Shown: piece by piece, positions 1 to 8,491 of the stretch | Position numbering within the stretch: the first letter of the stretch is position 1 | Layout: every line of letters begins with the position of its first letter | Source of the DNA: an uncultured Flavobacteriales bacterium | GTDB lineage: Bacteria > Bacteroidota > Bacteroidia > CAIKAF01 | Assembly: GCA_903837495.1 (NCBI GenBank) | Contig: CAILUT010000031.1 | Span: 1 to 64,000, forward strand | DNA: 64,000 bases | Direction of reading: 5' to 3' | Notes under the pieces: generated by a model | Seen by the model: only the letters and a program-made list of their open reading frames with translations | Databases searched by the model: none | What the model was told of the DNA's origin: nothing | Program-made: the position numbers and the translations under genes

Positions 1-309
1 CGCCAACTTAGTCAGCCGCAAATTCTCGAAAATCCCCGGCCAAATTTTCCGCGCCAACTTAGGCCGCCACAAATTCAGAAGCCCCCCGCCCAAATTTTCC
101 GCACCAACTTAGTCAGCCACAAATTCAGAAGACCCCCAGCTAAATTATTTACGCCAGTGTTAGCCACGACTACAAAACATTCGTGCATTCGTGGCTAAAT
201 TTTCTGCGCCAACTTAGTCAGCCCCAAATGCACGAAGAACCCCGGCCAAATTTTCCGCACCAACTTAATCAGCCCCAAATTCTCGAAAATCCCCGGCCAA
301 ATTATCCGC
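1..309. repeat. five imperfect ~51-bp direct repeats
   Basis: Five related units start at about 1, 52, 102, 207 and 258 with the word C(G/A)CCAACTTAGTCAGCC and end with CCCGGCCAAATTTTCCG. Spacing is 51, 50, 105 and 51 bp; the long interval holds an inserted hairpin at 160-198. No convincing gene lies in this stretch, nor in 310-472. The function is unknown, and the array may continue to the left of the window. Confidence 0.8.
160..198. repeat. inverted repeat inserted in the 51-bp repeat array
   Basis: TTAGCCACGA (160-169) is the exact complement of TCGTGGCTAA (189-198), giving a 10-bp stem with a 19-nt loop. Bases 179-198 are the reverse complement of the 20-mer found at 29419 and 29506, so this is one dispersed repeat family present at two loci. 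Confidence 0.8.
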
Positions 310-472
310 GCCGCGGATAGACAATTGGAATTTGCATGGAAGTTCAAAACAACCTTAGAGCCTGCCTCAACACCAACCACAATCAATCCTTTTCCAAACC
401 GCCGAACAAACAGCCCCGTTAGAGCAGCCACATGGGAAGCTCCTACACCAACGGCCACGACAAAACCCTTAA

Positions 473-976
473 TCAATGATGATGTCCGCCGGGCCCATGC
501 ACATGCCCGTGGTCCAACTCCTCTTCGGTGGCCGCACGCACCTCTACCACCGTACCGGTGAAATGCAGATGTTTGCCCGCCATGGGATGATTGAAGTCGA
601 TGGTTACCGTTTCTAGGCCACGCTTTACAACCTTACCCGCCAGTGCATTGCCTTCGGGGTCCTGCATTTGAATGGTTTCGCCCTCTTTTACAAATTCCTC
701 TGCAAAGCGTCCTTGAATCATAAAAGCCGAAACCGGCAAATCCACCACTGCCTCTGCGTCCATAAGACCATAGGCACGCTCTGGGCTCAGCTGAAAATCA
801 AAAGCTTCTCCAGCCAAATTTCCTTGCAACTGCTCCTCGAAATCGTCGAGTAAATTGCCTGAGCCAAACAAAAAGTAAAAAGGCTGAGCCTCGGTTACGG
901 TTTCAACCAGCTCGCCGCTGTTTGCTTCTTTTAGGGTGTAGGTAATGCCCACCACCGCGTCTTTTTCAATGTTCAT
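473..976 (-). CDS. slyD: SlyD-like FKBP-type peptidyl-prolyl isomerase
   Basis: This 167-residue protein is a cytoplasmic prolyl cis-trans isomerase/chaperone of the SlyD subgroup of FKBPs. It shows the FKBP start (VGITYTLKEANSGELVET), the YFLFGSGNLLDDFEEQL segment, an insert-in-flap region and the NHPMAGKHLHFTGTVVEV closing strands. It ends in a His-rich tail (DHGHVHGPGGHHH) expected to bind Ni or Zn. The frame stays open to a TTG at 994, but that codon lies inside a good TACCTTTG promoter element (992-999), so ATG 976 is the better start. It is divergent from nothing and is probably monocistronic. The family is certain; metal binding is inferred from the tail. Confidence 0.9.
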   Translation of the reverse strand: MNIEKDAVVGITYTLKEANSGELVETVTEAQPFYFLFGSGNLLDDFEEQLQGNLAGEAFDFQLSPERAYGLMDAEAVVDLPVSAFMIQGRFAEEFVKEGETIQMQDPEGNALAGKVVKRGLETVTIDFNHPMAGKHLHFTGTVVEVRAATEEELDHGHVHGPGGHHH

Positions 977-991
977 GAGGTTGGTTTTGCT

Positions 992-999
992 CAAAGGTA
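992..999 (-). promoter_or_regulatory. TAnnTTTG promoter element for slyD
   Basis: TACCTTTG on the minus strand matches the Bacteroidota -7 consensus TAnnTTTG. It lies 15 nt before ATG 976. It overlaps the alternative TTG start at 994 and so argues against that start. No clear -33 TTG was identified. Confidence 0.55.
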
Positions 1000-1075
1000 T
1001 AATTTTAATTTTTGGGCAACAGCTTAGCCCTCCGCGGGTTGAACCGCGGCGAAAACAACAAAAGGTCCGCTTTCT

Positions 1076-1465
1076 TTATTGCTGGGTGGCGTACAGCTGT
1101 GCGTTTTGCGGCAGCCCCCCTAAATCTAAGTTTGTGCTCATGCGCAGCTCGCCCTCTTTCAACGTCTGAATGGTCCAGGTTGTGGTTTGACCTTCGCCTT
1201 CCACGATCAACTGTTTTTCATCGGCCGACAAGCTCCAAGTGCCAGCAATTTGCACGGCCACCAGGTCAAGATCAAAATTTCCTTCCCGATCCATAATCAA
1301 GGAAACCGGCTGCCCTTGCGACACAAAAGGTAAAATATCGGTGCCCATCGCGGTCAGCGACTGCACCTCCCAAGGCTTTTCCACCAAAAAGTCCGTGGTC
1401 GATTTCTCGCAGGAACTGAAAATCAGGCTAAGGCCTACAAGCAAAGTAGTTAAGGCAAGTTTCAT
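1076..1465 (-). CDS. small lipocalin-like lipoprotein, unknown role
   Basis: This 129-residue protein begins with a lipoprotein signal: a short hydrophobic stretch then the lipobox IFSSC at residues ~15-19. The mature part (EKPWEVQSLTAMGTD, GTWSLSADEKQLIVEG, TTWTIQTLKEGELRM) has the alternating beta pattern of Bacteroidota lipocalin-like proteins, where a 'result of a model/stress value' style barrel is usual but no ligand is known. The start is chosen at the Met before the signal peptide; the frame runs on upstream to 1813 but only through a GC-rich intergenic repeat, so that extension is rejected. An outer-membrane or periplasmic location is inferred. Function unknown. Confidence 0.75.
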   Translation of the reverse strand: MKLALTTLLVGLSLIFSSCEKSTTDFLVEKPWEVQSLTAMGTDILPFVSQGQPVSLIMDREGNFDLDLVAVQIAGTWSLSADEKQLIVEGEGQTTTWTIQTLKEGELRMSTNLDLGGLPQNAQLYATQQ

Positions 1466-1560
1466 GTTTTGTTTTTTTGCAAAGTACGGAAGAGATTGCA
1501 TGACCCACAAGGGTTTAGGCAAAGTTTTTTCAATTTTTTTTAGGGCGCCTATTCCTGCCC

Positions 1561-1795
1561 TCACTGCAAGTCCGCGGCCGGCGTTGGGGCGGGGCAGCGG
1601 GCTTCGGGGGCTCCCAAGGTCGCCTCCTCGCACCGGCCCCGCCGCCCCGCCGCCCTGTGGGCTTTCCGTGTCGGTCAGGGGCGCAGCCCCCTCGCTAATT
1701 TGACGCCGCAGAATTGTTTTGTCGGTTGGAATGGGAATCCAGCTTGGCCGGGGTCTTGGGGCATCGCCCCGCCGCCCCTTGGGCCTTCTGTGTCG
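1561..1795. repeat. GC-rich hairpin element, copy 1 (degenerate or double)
   Basis: This lies in the divergent gap between the lipoprotein gene and nqrA. It holds the family core GGGGGCTCCCAAGGTCGCC at 1606-1624. The flanking arms pair: GGCGGGGC (1588-1595) with GCCCCGCC (1636-1643). A second partial copy follows: a word of the form GCCGCCCnnTGGGCnTTCnG occurs at about 1649 and again at about 1771. Orientation A (core reads GGCTCC...GTCGCC on the plus strand). Apart from this element and the nqrA promoter, nothing else is seen in the 528-bp gap 1466-1993. Confidence 0.75.
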
Positions 1796-1957
1796 TTCCG
1801 GCCCCAACAACACCCCCCCAACCCTGAAACAAATGAATCATGCGCTTAAACCCTTTGCTCCGGCAAGGTGTTTCCTGCTAAGTATTCAATTAAGAACCGA
1901 ATCAAAAGAAATTTAACAAAACGGAGTCTAGGACGAAGGATTATGTAAAGATATTTC

Positions 1958-1965
1958 TAATTTTG
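1958..1965 (+). promoter_or_regulatory. TAnnTTTG promoter element for the nqr operon
   Basis: TAATTTTG matches the Bacteroidota -7 consensus and lies 28 nt before the nqrA ATG. It is the only good candidate in the AT-rich stretch between repeat copy 1 and nqrA. No clear -33 TTG is visible. Confidence 0.5.
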
Positions 1966-1993
1966 CCCGCAACTTAAGTTACAATTCAAAGGC

Positions 1994-3382
1994 ATGGCAA
2001 AAACCATTCACCTGAATAAAGGGCTAGACATTCGGCTAGTGGGCGAGGCGGCTCTAAAAACAGAACCGGCTTCGGTATCCGATACGGTATTGATTAAACC
2101 CACAGATTTTGTGGGAATTAAACCCAAAACCCTGGTTCAAGCCGGAGATGAAGTGTTGGCAGGAAGCCCGCTTTTCTTCGACAAAAACAACCCAGAAGTT
2201 GTCGTCGTTTCGCCGGTGAGCGGAGAGGTGGTTGAAATTGTTCGCGGCCCCAAGCGGGTCTTGCTGGGCATTAAAATTTTGGCCGACAAAACAGTGCGCT
2301 CCCTACAACTGCCCCGCATCGATGTTCAAAATGCCGATGCTGAAACCCTTATTAAATTCCTTTGCTCCCACGGTGTTTGGGCATTTATCCGCACCAAACC
2401 CTTTGATGCAGTTGCCTTTCCCGACATTAAACCCTCTGCAGTTGTGGTTTGCGGGTTCGACTCCGCACCCTTAGCGCCTTCGGTCGAGTTTTTGTTGCAA
2501 GGCAAAGAAGAGGCCTTTAAGAAGGGATTGGAAGTGCTGTCAAAAGTTTCAGGCCGCAAAGTGCATCTAACAACCCACGCCAAAGCGAACAATCCCGGCT
2601 GGGCGAACGCCTTCTCGGGAACAGAAAACGTGGTTTTTAGCGGACCACACCCTGCAGGCAGCGTAAGCGTTCAATTGCACCACATTGCTCCATTGAACAA
2701 GGGCGATTTCGCTTGGTACGTTCAGGCCGAAGACGTGGCCCGCATTGGGACTCTGGTTTCAGAAGCCCGTTTTGATGGAAGCCGCCGCATCGCCCTGACG
2801 GGTTCTAGCATCAACAACCCCATGTACCTCGATGCCGTTATAGGCAGCAGCATGGCCGCCCTTTTGAAAGATCAGAAAATGGCCGATACCGAATTCGGAA
2901 ACCGGGTGATCTCAGGCAACGTACTCACCGGCGATAAAGTAGGCCACGACGGATACCTCGGGTTTTATCACCATCAGGTAACGGTTATTCCAGAAGGAAA
3001 ACACCGGGAATTTTTTGGATGGGCCGCTCCTGGATTTGATAAATTTAGCCTGTCGCGCACCTTCTTTTCGTGGATTACCCCCTCAAAAAAGTACGCCCTT
3101 ACCACCAATATGCACGGAGAACACCGGGCCTTTGTGGTTACCGGCGAATACGAAAAGGTGTTTCCTTTGGATATTTTCCCCGTTCAATTGCTTAAGGCCA
3201 TTCACAATGGCGACATCGAACAGCAAGAAAACCTAGGCATTTATGAGGTTTCGCCCGAAGATTTCGCCCTCTGCGAATTTGTCTGCACCTCAAAAATCGA
3301 ATCTCAATCTATGGTGCGTGCTGCCCACGACTTGCTGTACGGCGAATGGGTTGACAGCCGCAAAGAACCTGTTCATCACTAA
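1994..3382 (+). CDS. nqrA: Na+-translocating NADH:quinone reductase subunit A
   Basis: This 462-residue subunit belongs to the sodium-pumping NADH:quinone oxidoreductase. It begins with the typical NqrA segment HLNKGLDIRLVGEA and carries the barrel-sandwich region around VVVVSPVSGEVVEIVRGPKR (residues ~73-92). Length and position as first gene of nqrABCDEF fit the family. NqrA is the peripheral cytoplasmic subunit linked to quinone binding and carries no flavin or Fe-S centre, consistent with no Cys cluster here. The gene opens the operon 28 nt after a promoter element; nqrB follows after 27 nt. Confidence 0.97.
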   Translation: MAKTIHLNKGLDIRLVGEAALKTEPASVSDTVLIKPTDFVGIKPKTLVQAGDEVLAGSPLFFDKNNPEVVVVSPVSGEVVEIVRGPKRVLLGIKILADKTVRSLQLPRIDVQNADAETLIKFLCSHGVWAFIRTKPFDAVAFPDIKPSAVVVCGFDSAPLAPSVEFLLQGKEEAFKKGLEVLSKVSGRKVHLTTHAKANNPGWANAFSGTENVVFSGPHPAGSVSVQLHHIAPLNKGDFAWYVQAEDVARIGTLVSEARFDGSRRIALTGSSINNPMYLDAVIGSSMAALLKDQKMADTEFGNRVISGNVLTGDKVGHDGYLGFYHHQVTVIPEGKHREFFGWAAPGFDKFSLSRTFFSWITPSKKYALTTNMHGEHRAFVVTGEYEKVFPLDIFPVQLLKAIHNGDIEQQENLGIYEVSPEDFALCEFVCTSKIESQSMVRAAHDLLYGEWVDSRKEPVHH

Positions 3383-3409
3383 TCGCGATAGAAATACGGA
3401 ATTGGTACT

Positions 3410-4615
3410 ATGAAACCACTGAAACGTCTAGTTGAAAACGTCGAACCCCATTTTGCCGAAGGCGGAAAATGGAGGAAGTATTGGCCCCTGTTTGACGGCT
3501 TTGCCACCTTTTTATTCACTCCTGGCCACCCCACCCACAAAGGAGCGCACATCCGCGACGGCATCGACCTGAAACGCACCATGTCTATGGTCATTTTGGC
3601 CATGGTTCCGGCGCTGCTCTTGGGAATGTACAACGTAGGTTACCAACATTTTTTGGCCATTGGCGAGCAGGCCGCATTCCTAGACATCTTCTTGTACGGA
3701 ATGTGGAAGGTGCTTCCTTTGGTTATTGTTTCTTATGGAGTTGGCCTTGGAGTAGAGTTCGTATTCTGCATCATTAAAGGCCACCAAATCAACGAAGGTT
3801 TCTTGGTTTCTGGCATGTTGATTCCTTTGGTTTGCCCTCCCGATTTGCCCTTATGGATGCTGACCGTGGCCGTGATTTTTGCGGTAGTCATCGGCAAAGA
3901 AGTATTTGGAGGAACCGGGATGAACATTTTAAATGTGGCCTTAACCGCTCGGGCCTTTCTATTCTTTGCCTACCCTGCCGACCTTTCTGGAGATAAGGTA
4001 TGGATTTCAGGCGTTGGCGACAAAGTGGTAAATGGATACACCGGCGAAACCGCCTTGGCTCAGTTCGCCAAAACGGGTGGAGAAGTAGCCGGCATGGGCG
4101 GCCAGTCTTTCGCATCGCAAGCCGATTTTTTATGGGCCGGATTTATCGGTTTGATTCCCGGTTCTGTAGGCGAAACAAGCACCTTGGCCATTTTGATTGG
4201 GGCGGCGATTTTGATTTTTACTGGAATCGGAAGCTGGAGAATCATGGCCTCAGTAGCCTTGGGCGGTCTTGCCATGGGCTATTTGCTGAATGGGTTTAGC
4301 GGTTCTTTCCCCGACAACGGGTACTTGGCCATTCCCCCCTATTACCATTTGATTTTTGGTGGATTTGCATTCGGGGCCGTATTTATGGCTACCGACCCGG
4401 TTACCGCATCGCAAACGCCTTCCGGCAAATACATCTACGGATTTTTAATCGGGGTGCTGGCCGTTATTATTCGGGTGCTGAACCCCGCATACCCAGAAGG
4501 GATGATGCTGGCCATCTTATTTATGAACGTTATGGCTCCGTTGATCGACCACTTCGTGGTTCAAGGAAACATCAACCGTCGATTGAAACGCGTTAAACTA
4601 GCAACCCATGGTTAA
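3410..4615 (+). CDS. nqrB: Na+-translocating NADH:quinone reductase subunit B
   Basis: This 401-residue integral membrane subunit carries covalent FMN and part of the sodium path. Many hydrophobic helices are visible (e.g. TMSMVILAMVPALLLGMYNV, LTVAVIFAVVIGKEVFGGTG). The stretch PGSVGETSTLAILIGA (residues ~247-262) is where the family carries its flavinylated Thr; assigning the exact Thr is by family knowledge. The C-terminal DPVTAS segment is also typical. It overlaps nqrC by 8 bp, suggesting translational coupling. Confidence 0.97.
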   Translation: MKPLKRLVENVEPHFAEGGKWRKYWPLFDGFATFLFTPGHPTHKGAHIRDGIDLKRTMSMVILAMVPALLLGMYNVGYQHFLAIGEQAAFLDIFLYGMWKVLPLVIVSYGVGLGVEFVFCIIKGHQINEGFLVSGMLIPLVCPPDLPLWMLTVAVIFAVVIGKEVFGGTGMNILNVALTARAFLFFAYPADLSGDKVWISGVGDKVVNGYTGETALAQFAKTGGEVAGMGGQSFASQADFLWAGFIGLIPGSVGETSTLAILIGAAILIFTGIGSWRIMASVALGGLAMGYLLNGFSGSFPDNGYLAIPPYYHLIFGGFAFGAVFMATDPVTASQTPSGKYIYGFLIGVLAVIIRVLNPAYPEGMMLAILFMNVMAPLIDHFVVQGNINRRLKRVKLATHG

Positions 4616-5387
4616 TAAAGAAAGCAACAGCTACACGCTGATATTTTCGGCGGTACTGGTCGTATTGGTGGGCGTTTTGCTCACGGTAGTGTTTGAAATC
4701 ACCAACAAGCCCTACGAAAAGAGCGTCGAAATGGAAAAGCGCCAAAACATTTTGTCGGCGGCATTGGGTAAAACCCTAACCCGTGAAGAAGCCGACCAGA
4801 TGTTTGTTCAATACATCAAAGAATCGAAGGTGTACAACGCGGCAGGAGAAGAAGTTAAAGGACAAGATGCCTTTACTTTGGATTTGTCGAAAGAACTGAA
4901 AAAACCCGAATCTGAGCAGCTGTTCCCCATGTTCATCTTCCAAGACGGATCTACCGTTCGCTACATTTTGGGAATGCGCGGAACAGGACTTTGGGGACCC
5001 GTTTGGGGCTTCATTGCCATTGAGTCCGATTTGAATTCTGTGTTCTATGCGAACTTTGACCACAAAGGAGAAACGCCCGGCCTAGGCGCCGAGATTAAGC
5101 AAGAAGTTTTCGAAGACCAATTTGCGTTGGATAAGGGAAAAAAGATATATCAAGATTCTGATTTTCATGGAGTTCTAGTTGAAAAGAAAGGAAAAACGTC
5201 CGAAACATCTGAGGATTACCAACATGTTGTAAACGGAATTTCGGGGGGAACCATCACTTCCGATGGAGTCAGCAACATGCTTCAAAAATACCTAAAAGCC
5301 TTCGACGCTTACATTAAAAAAGCGGGCATTGCTCCCGCAACTCAACAGGCAAATCTGTCTACTAACGCATCAAACCAGCAACCATGA
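4608..5387 (+). CDS. nqrC: Na+-translocating NADH:quinone reductase subunit C
   Basis: This 259-residue subunit has one N-terminal membrane helix (residues ~11-30) and a periplasmic FMN-binding domain. The flavinylation motif reads SGGTITS, with the expected FMN-carrying Thr at about residue 215; many relatives have SGAT, so Gly replaces Ala here. The C-terminus is extended by a short Gln/Asn-rich tail (TQQANLSTNASNQQP). It needs the flavin transferase ApbE, which is not in this window. It overlaps nqrB by 8 bp and nqrD by 4 bp. Confidence 0.97.
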   Translation: MVNKESNSYTLIFSAVLVVLVGVLLTVVFEITNKPYEKSVEMEKRQNILSAALGKTLTREEADQMFVQYIKESKVYNAAGEEVKGQDAFTLDLSKELKKPESEQLFPMFIFQDGSTVRYILGMRGTGLWGPVWGFIAIESDLNSVFYANFDHKGETPGLGAEIKQEVFEDQFALDKGKKIYQDSDFHGVLVEKKGKTSETSEDYQHVVNGISGGTITSDGVSNMLQKYLKAFDAYIKKAGIAPATQQANLSTNASNQQP

Positions 5388-6052
5388 GTACGGAATCGAT
5401 TGCTATTGAAAAGGAACGAAAACCCCTGTTTACCAGTAAAGATCGGAAGCTAATAACCGATCCGCTGAACGACGACAACCCCATTACGGTGCAGGTATTG
5501 GGCATCTGTTCAGCCCTTGCAGTAACCGTTCAGGTTAAGCCCGCGCTCTTTATGTGCTTCGGCGTAATTTTCGTGGTCGCCATGGGGAATTTTGTTATTT
5601 CACTTATCCGGAATTTCATTCCCAGCCGAGTGCGCATTATTGTTCAACTTGTGGTGGTTGCCGCCCTGGTTACCGTGGTTGACCAAGCCCTAAAAGCCTA
5701 TGCCTACGATGTGAGCAAGGAACTGTCGGTTTTTGTTGGGCTTATCATTACCAACTGCATTGTAATGGGCCGCTTAGAAGCCTTTGCCTTGGCCAACAAA
5801 CCCGGCCCATCCGTTTTAGACGGTATTGGGAATGGCCTTGGGTATTCCCTTATTTTGGTTGCCGTTGCAGTGGTTCGTGAACTGCTCGGTAGCGGAAGCA
5901 TTTTGGGTTTCCCGATCCTAGGGCAATGGGCCTTAGACTTAGGCTATAAACACAACGGTTTTTTCGTTCTCCCTCCAATGGCTCTTATTATGGTTGGAAT
6001 CATTATTTGGATTCAACGCAGCAAAAACCAAAAGCTAATCGAGGCCAATTAA
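5384..6052 (+). CDS. nqrD: Na+-translocating NADH:quinone reductase subunit D
   Basis: This 222-residue polytopic membrane protein of the NqrD/RnfE family has about six helices. Hallmarks are LITDPLNDDNPITVQVLGICSALAV-type N-terminus and the conserved TNCIVMGRLEAFA (residues ~124-136), whose Cys belongs to the intramembrane iron site shared between NqrD and NqrE in known structures. The ATG overlaps the nqrC stop (ATGA), which fits coupled translation of an obligate complex. Confidence 0.97.
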   Translation: MSTESIAIEKERKPLFTSKDRKLITDPLNDDNPITVQVLGICSALAVTVQVKPALFMCFGVIFVVAMGNFVISLIRNFIPSRVRIIVQLVVVAALVTVVDQALKAYAYDVSKELSVFVGLIITNCIVMGRLEAFALANKPGPSVLDGIGNGLGYSLILVAVAVVRELLGSGSILGFPILGQWALDLGYKHNGFFVLPPMALIMVGIIIWIQRSKNQKLIEAN

Positions 6053-6070
6053 CCTTTAGTGTAAACAGAA

Positions 6071-6685
6071 ATGGAACTAGTTAACATATTCGTCCGGTCT
6101 ATTTTTATCGAGAACATGATTTTCGCCTACTTCTTAGGCATGTGTTCGTATTTGGCCGTATCTAAGAAAGTAAATACCGCCCTTGGGCTGGGTGCTGCCG
6201 TTATCTTCGTGCTTGCAGTAACCATTCCTATCAATTATTTGCTTGAGAATTATCTGCTAAAGGCGGGTGCCTTAGCTTGGATGAGTGCCGATTTGGCCAA
6301 GGTCAATTTGGGCTTCCTTTCCTTTATTATGTTTATTGCGGTAATTGCGGCAGTGGTACAGCTGGTCGAAATGGCAGTTGAGAAATTTTCTCCGGCCTTG
6401 TATTCCTCATTGGGAATCTTCTTGCCCCTAATCGCGGTGAATTGCTCCATTTTAGGAGGCGCATTGTTTATGCAAGAAAAGGATTTTCCAAACCTAGGCC
6501 AAGCCACCGTTTATGCAGTAGGCAGCGGGGTTGGTTGGGCTCTTGCCATTGTAGCCATTGCTGCAATCCGCGAAAAGCTTCGCTATTCGAATGTCCCAGC
6601 ACCACTTCGTGGTCTTGGAATTGCCTTTATTTTAACCGGATTAATGGGCATCGCATTCCTGAGCTTTAGCGGCATCAAAATTTAA
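6071..6685 (+). CDS. nqrE: Na+-translocating NADH:quinone reductase subunit E
   Basis: This 204-residue membrane subunit is homologous to NqrD with inverted topology. It starts with the family signature MELVNIFVRSIFIENMIFA and contains LGMCSYLAVSKK and VNCSILGGALFM, whose cysteines are the expected ligands of the intramembrane iron centre. It sits 18 nt after nqrD and 21 nt before nqrF. Confidence 0.97.
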   Translation: MELVNIFVRSIFIENMIFAYFLGMCSYLAVSKKVNTALGLGAAVIFVLAVTIPINYLLENYLLKAGALAWMSADLAKVNLGFLSFIMFIAVIAAVVQLVEMAVEKFSPALYSSLGIFLPLIAVNCSILGGALFMQEKDFPNLGQATVYAVGSGVGWALAIVAIAAIREKLRYSNVPAPLRGLGIAFILTGLMGIAFLSFSGIKI

Positions 6686-6706
6686 TCTTGAAAGCAATAT
6701 AATCTT

Positions 6707-8014
6707 ATGAGCCCAAGTACAACGACCCTTTTGATTGCGGCAGTCGCCGTTTTCTTAACCATCATCATTCTGCTGGTGGCCCTGCTTTTGTTTGCCAAGT
6801 CTAAACTGACCCAATCAGGCCCCGTACGCATTACCATCAACGGCCAAGAACCGATTGAGGTCTCAGCCGGAAGCACCCTGCTCTCTACCCTAGGCAATGC
6901 CAAAATTTTCTTGCCCTCCGCTTGCGGCGGCGGCGGAACCTGCGCCATGTGCCGGTGTCAAGTAATGGAAGGCGGCGGAGACATTCTCCCCACCGAAGCA
7001 CCGTATTTTTCACGCAAAGAAATCAAGGAAAACTGGCGTTTGGGTTGCCAAGTAAAAGTGAAACAAGACATGAACATCCAAATTCCAGAAGAAATATTCG
7101 GAATTAAAAAATGGGAGTGTGAAGTGATTTCAAACTACAACGTGGCCACCTTTATCAAGGAGTTTATCGTTCGCTTGCCCGAAGGGGAATCCCTCGATTT
7201 TCAAGCGGGTGGGTACATCCAGATAGATGTACCTGCCTTCAAAACCGATTTCAAGGACTTTGACATTACCCCAAATCCTGAAGACCCGTCGGGCCCAGAT
7301 AAGTATAAAGAAGACTGGGATAAGTTTAACCTGTGGGATTTAACCCTAGACAGCAAAGAACCCATCTTCCGGGCCTATTCTATGGCCAACCACCCCGCCG
7401 AAGGCAACATCATTATGTTGAACATTCGCATTGCAACCCCACCTTGGGATCGGGCCAACAACCGCTGGATGAACGTGCCCCCCGGCATCTGTTCTAGCTT
7501 TGTGTTTAGCAGAAAACCCGGCGATAAAGTAACCATCTCGGGCCCCTTCGGCGAGTTTTTTATCAAGAAATCCGAAAAAGAAATGGTGTATGTAGGCGGA
7601 GGCGCAGGAATGGCCCCCCTTCGTGCTCATATCTTTCACCTGTTTCACACCCTAAAAAGCAACCGAAAAGTTTCGTATTGGTACGGTGGTCGGTCAAAAC
7701 GCGAACTGTTCTACATCGACCATTTTCGTAAAATTGAACAGGAATTCCCCAATTTTAAATTCTATGTGGTTCTTTCTGAACCCATGCCCGAAGACAATTG
7801 GCAGGTTAAAGAATCGCTGGATGCCCCAGGCGATGGCTTTCTTGGCTTTGTGCACCAGTCGTTTATCGACAACTATTTGAGCAAACACTCAGAGCCCGAA
7901 GAAATCGAATTTTACTTCTGTGGCCCCCCCATGATGAACCAAGCCGTAATCAAAATGTGCGACGATTGGGGAATCCCCCCCGAGCACGTGGCCTTCGACG
8001 ATTTCGGAGGTTAA
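6707..8014 (+). CDS. nqrF: Na+-translocating NADH:quinone reductase subunit F
   Basis: This 435-residue subunit takes electrons from NADH. Order of parts: one membrane helix (residues ~7-30), a plant-type 2Fe-2S domain with C73, C79, C82 and C114 ([12 protein letters not shown] then LGCQV), an FAD domain with the RAYSMANH motif, and an NADH domain ([15 protein letters not shown] and the FCGPPMM motif near the C-terminus, ending AFDDFGG). All cofactor ligands are present, so the complex looks functional. The next gene starts 9 nt after its stop. Confidence 0.98.
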   Translation: MSPSTTTLLIAAVAVFLTIIILLVALLLFAKSKLTQSGPVRITINGQEPIEVSAGSTLLSTLGNAKIFLPSACGGGGTCAMCRCQVMEGGGDILPTEAPYFSRKEIKENWRLGCQVKVKQDMNIQIPEEIFGIKKWECEVISNYNVATFIKEFIVRLPEGESLDFQAGGYIQIDVPAFKTDFKDFDITPNPEDPSGPDKYKEDWDKFNLWDLTLDSKEPIFRAYSMANHPAEGNIIMLNIRIATPPWDRANNRWMNVPPGICSSFVFSRKPGDKVTISGPFGEFFIKKSEKEMVYVGGGAGMAPLRAHIFHLFHTLKSNRKVSYWYGGRSKRELFYIDHFRKIEQEFPNFKFYVVLSEPMPEDNWQVKESLDAPGDGFLGFVHQSFIDNYLSKHSEPEEIEFYFCGPPMMNQAVIKMCDDWGIPPEHVAFDDFGG

Positions 8015-8023
8015 TTCAACCGC

Positions 8024-8491
8024 GTGGACAGACAAGCCACCTATAAGCTTCTGCTTCGACAGGCCGAAAGCCTATTTGTTGATGAACCCTATTTTATGCC
8101 TGCAGCGGCAAACCTGTTGGCCATCCTGCACGAAGGCCTAGGAAATTGGTGGACCGGCTTTTACTTTGTTAAGGGCGACGAACTTGTTCTTGGACCTTTT
8201 CAAGGCCCCGTCGCCTGTACCCGAATTCCTTTCGGAAAAGGAGTCTGCGGAACCGCTTGGAGCCAACAAAAAACCATTGTTGTACCCAATGTGCACGATT
8301 TCCCCGGACACATTGCCTGCAGCCCCGCCAGCAAGTCCGAAATTGTAGTACCTTTTGCCGTGAATCAACAACTGGTGGCCGTTTTAGATATGGACTCGAC
8401 CGATTTTAATTACTACGGAGACATGGACGAAAAATATTTGCGCCATCTGTTGGAACTATTGGCCAAAAAATGGGCAGGCAGCGTCGTGTAA
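8024..8491 (+). CDS. msrC: free methionine-(R)-sulfoxide reductase (GAF domain)
   Basis: This 155-residue single GAF domain protein reduces free methionine-R-sulfoxide, using thioredoxin-type reductant in the cytoplasm. The three family cysteines are C65, C75 and C99, spaced 10 and 24 residues as in characterised fRMsr. They lie in VACTRIPFGKGVCGTAW and HIACSPASKSEIVVP; NWWTGFYFV is also typical. The start is a GTG just after nqrF, with GGAGG at the very end of nqrF. Its end overlaps the next gene by 22 bp. Co-transcription with the Nqr operon is inferred and suggests linked redox stress repair. Confidence 0.9.
   Translation: MDRQATYKLLLRQAESLFVDEPYFMPAAANLLAILHEGLGNWWTGFYFVKGDELVLGPFQGPVACTRIPFGKGVCGTAWSQQKTIVVPNVHDFPGHIACSPASKSEIVVPFAVNQQLVAVLDMDSTDFNYYGDMDEKYLRHLLELLAKKWAGSVV

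Noticed and set aside
195-476. A 93-codon TTG-started frame overlapping the end of slyD
   Set aside because: Its last 40 codons are the 51-bp repeats in translation, it has no family match I can recognise, and the start is a TTG without context. The first ~55 codons might be a relic, but this cannot be supported.
977-994. TTG start for slyD at 994
   Set aside because: The codon is inside a consensus promoter element; ATG 976 is downstream of it.
1466-1813. Upstream extension of the lipoprotein frame to 245 residues
   Set aside because: It is only a GC-rich repeat read in an open frame; the signal peptide marks the real start at 1465.
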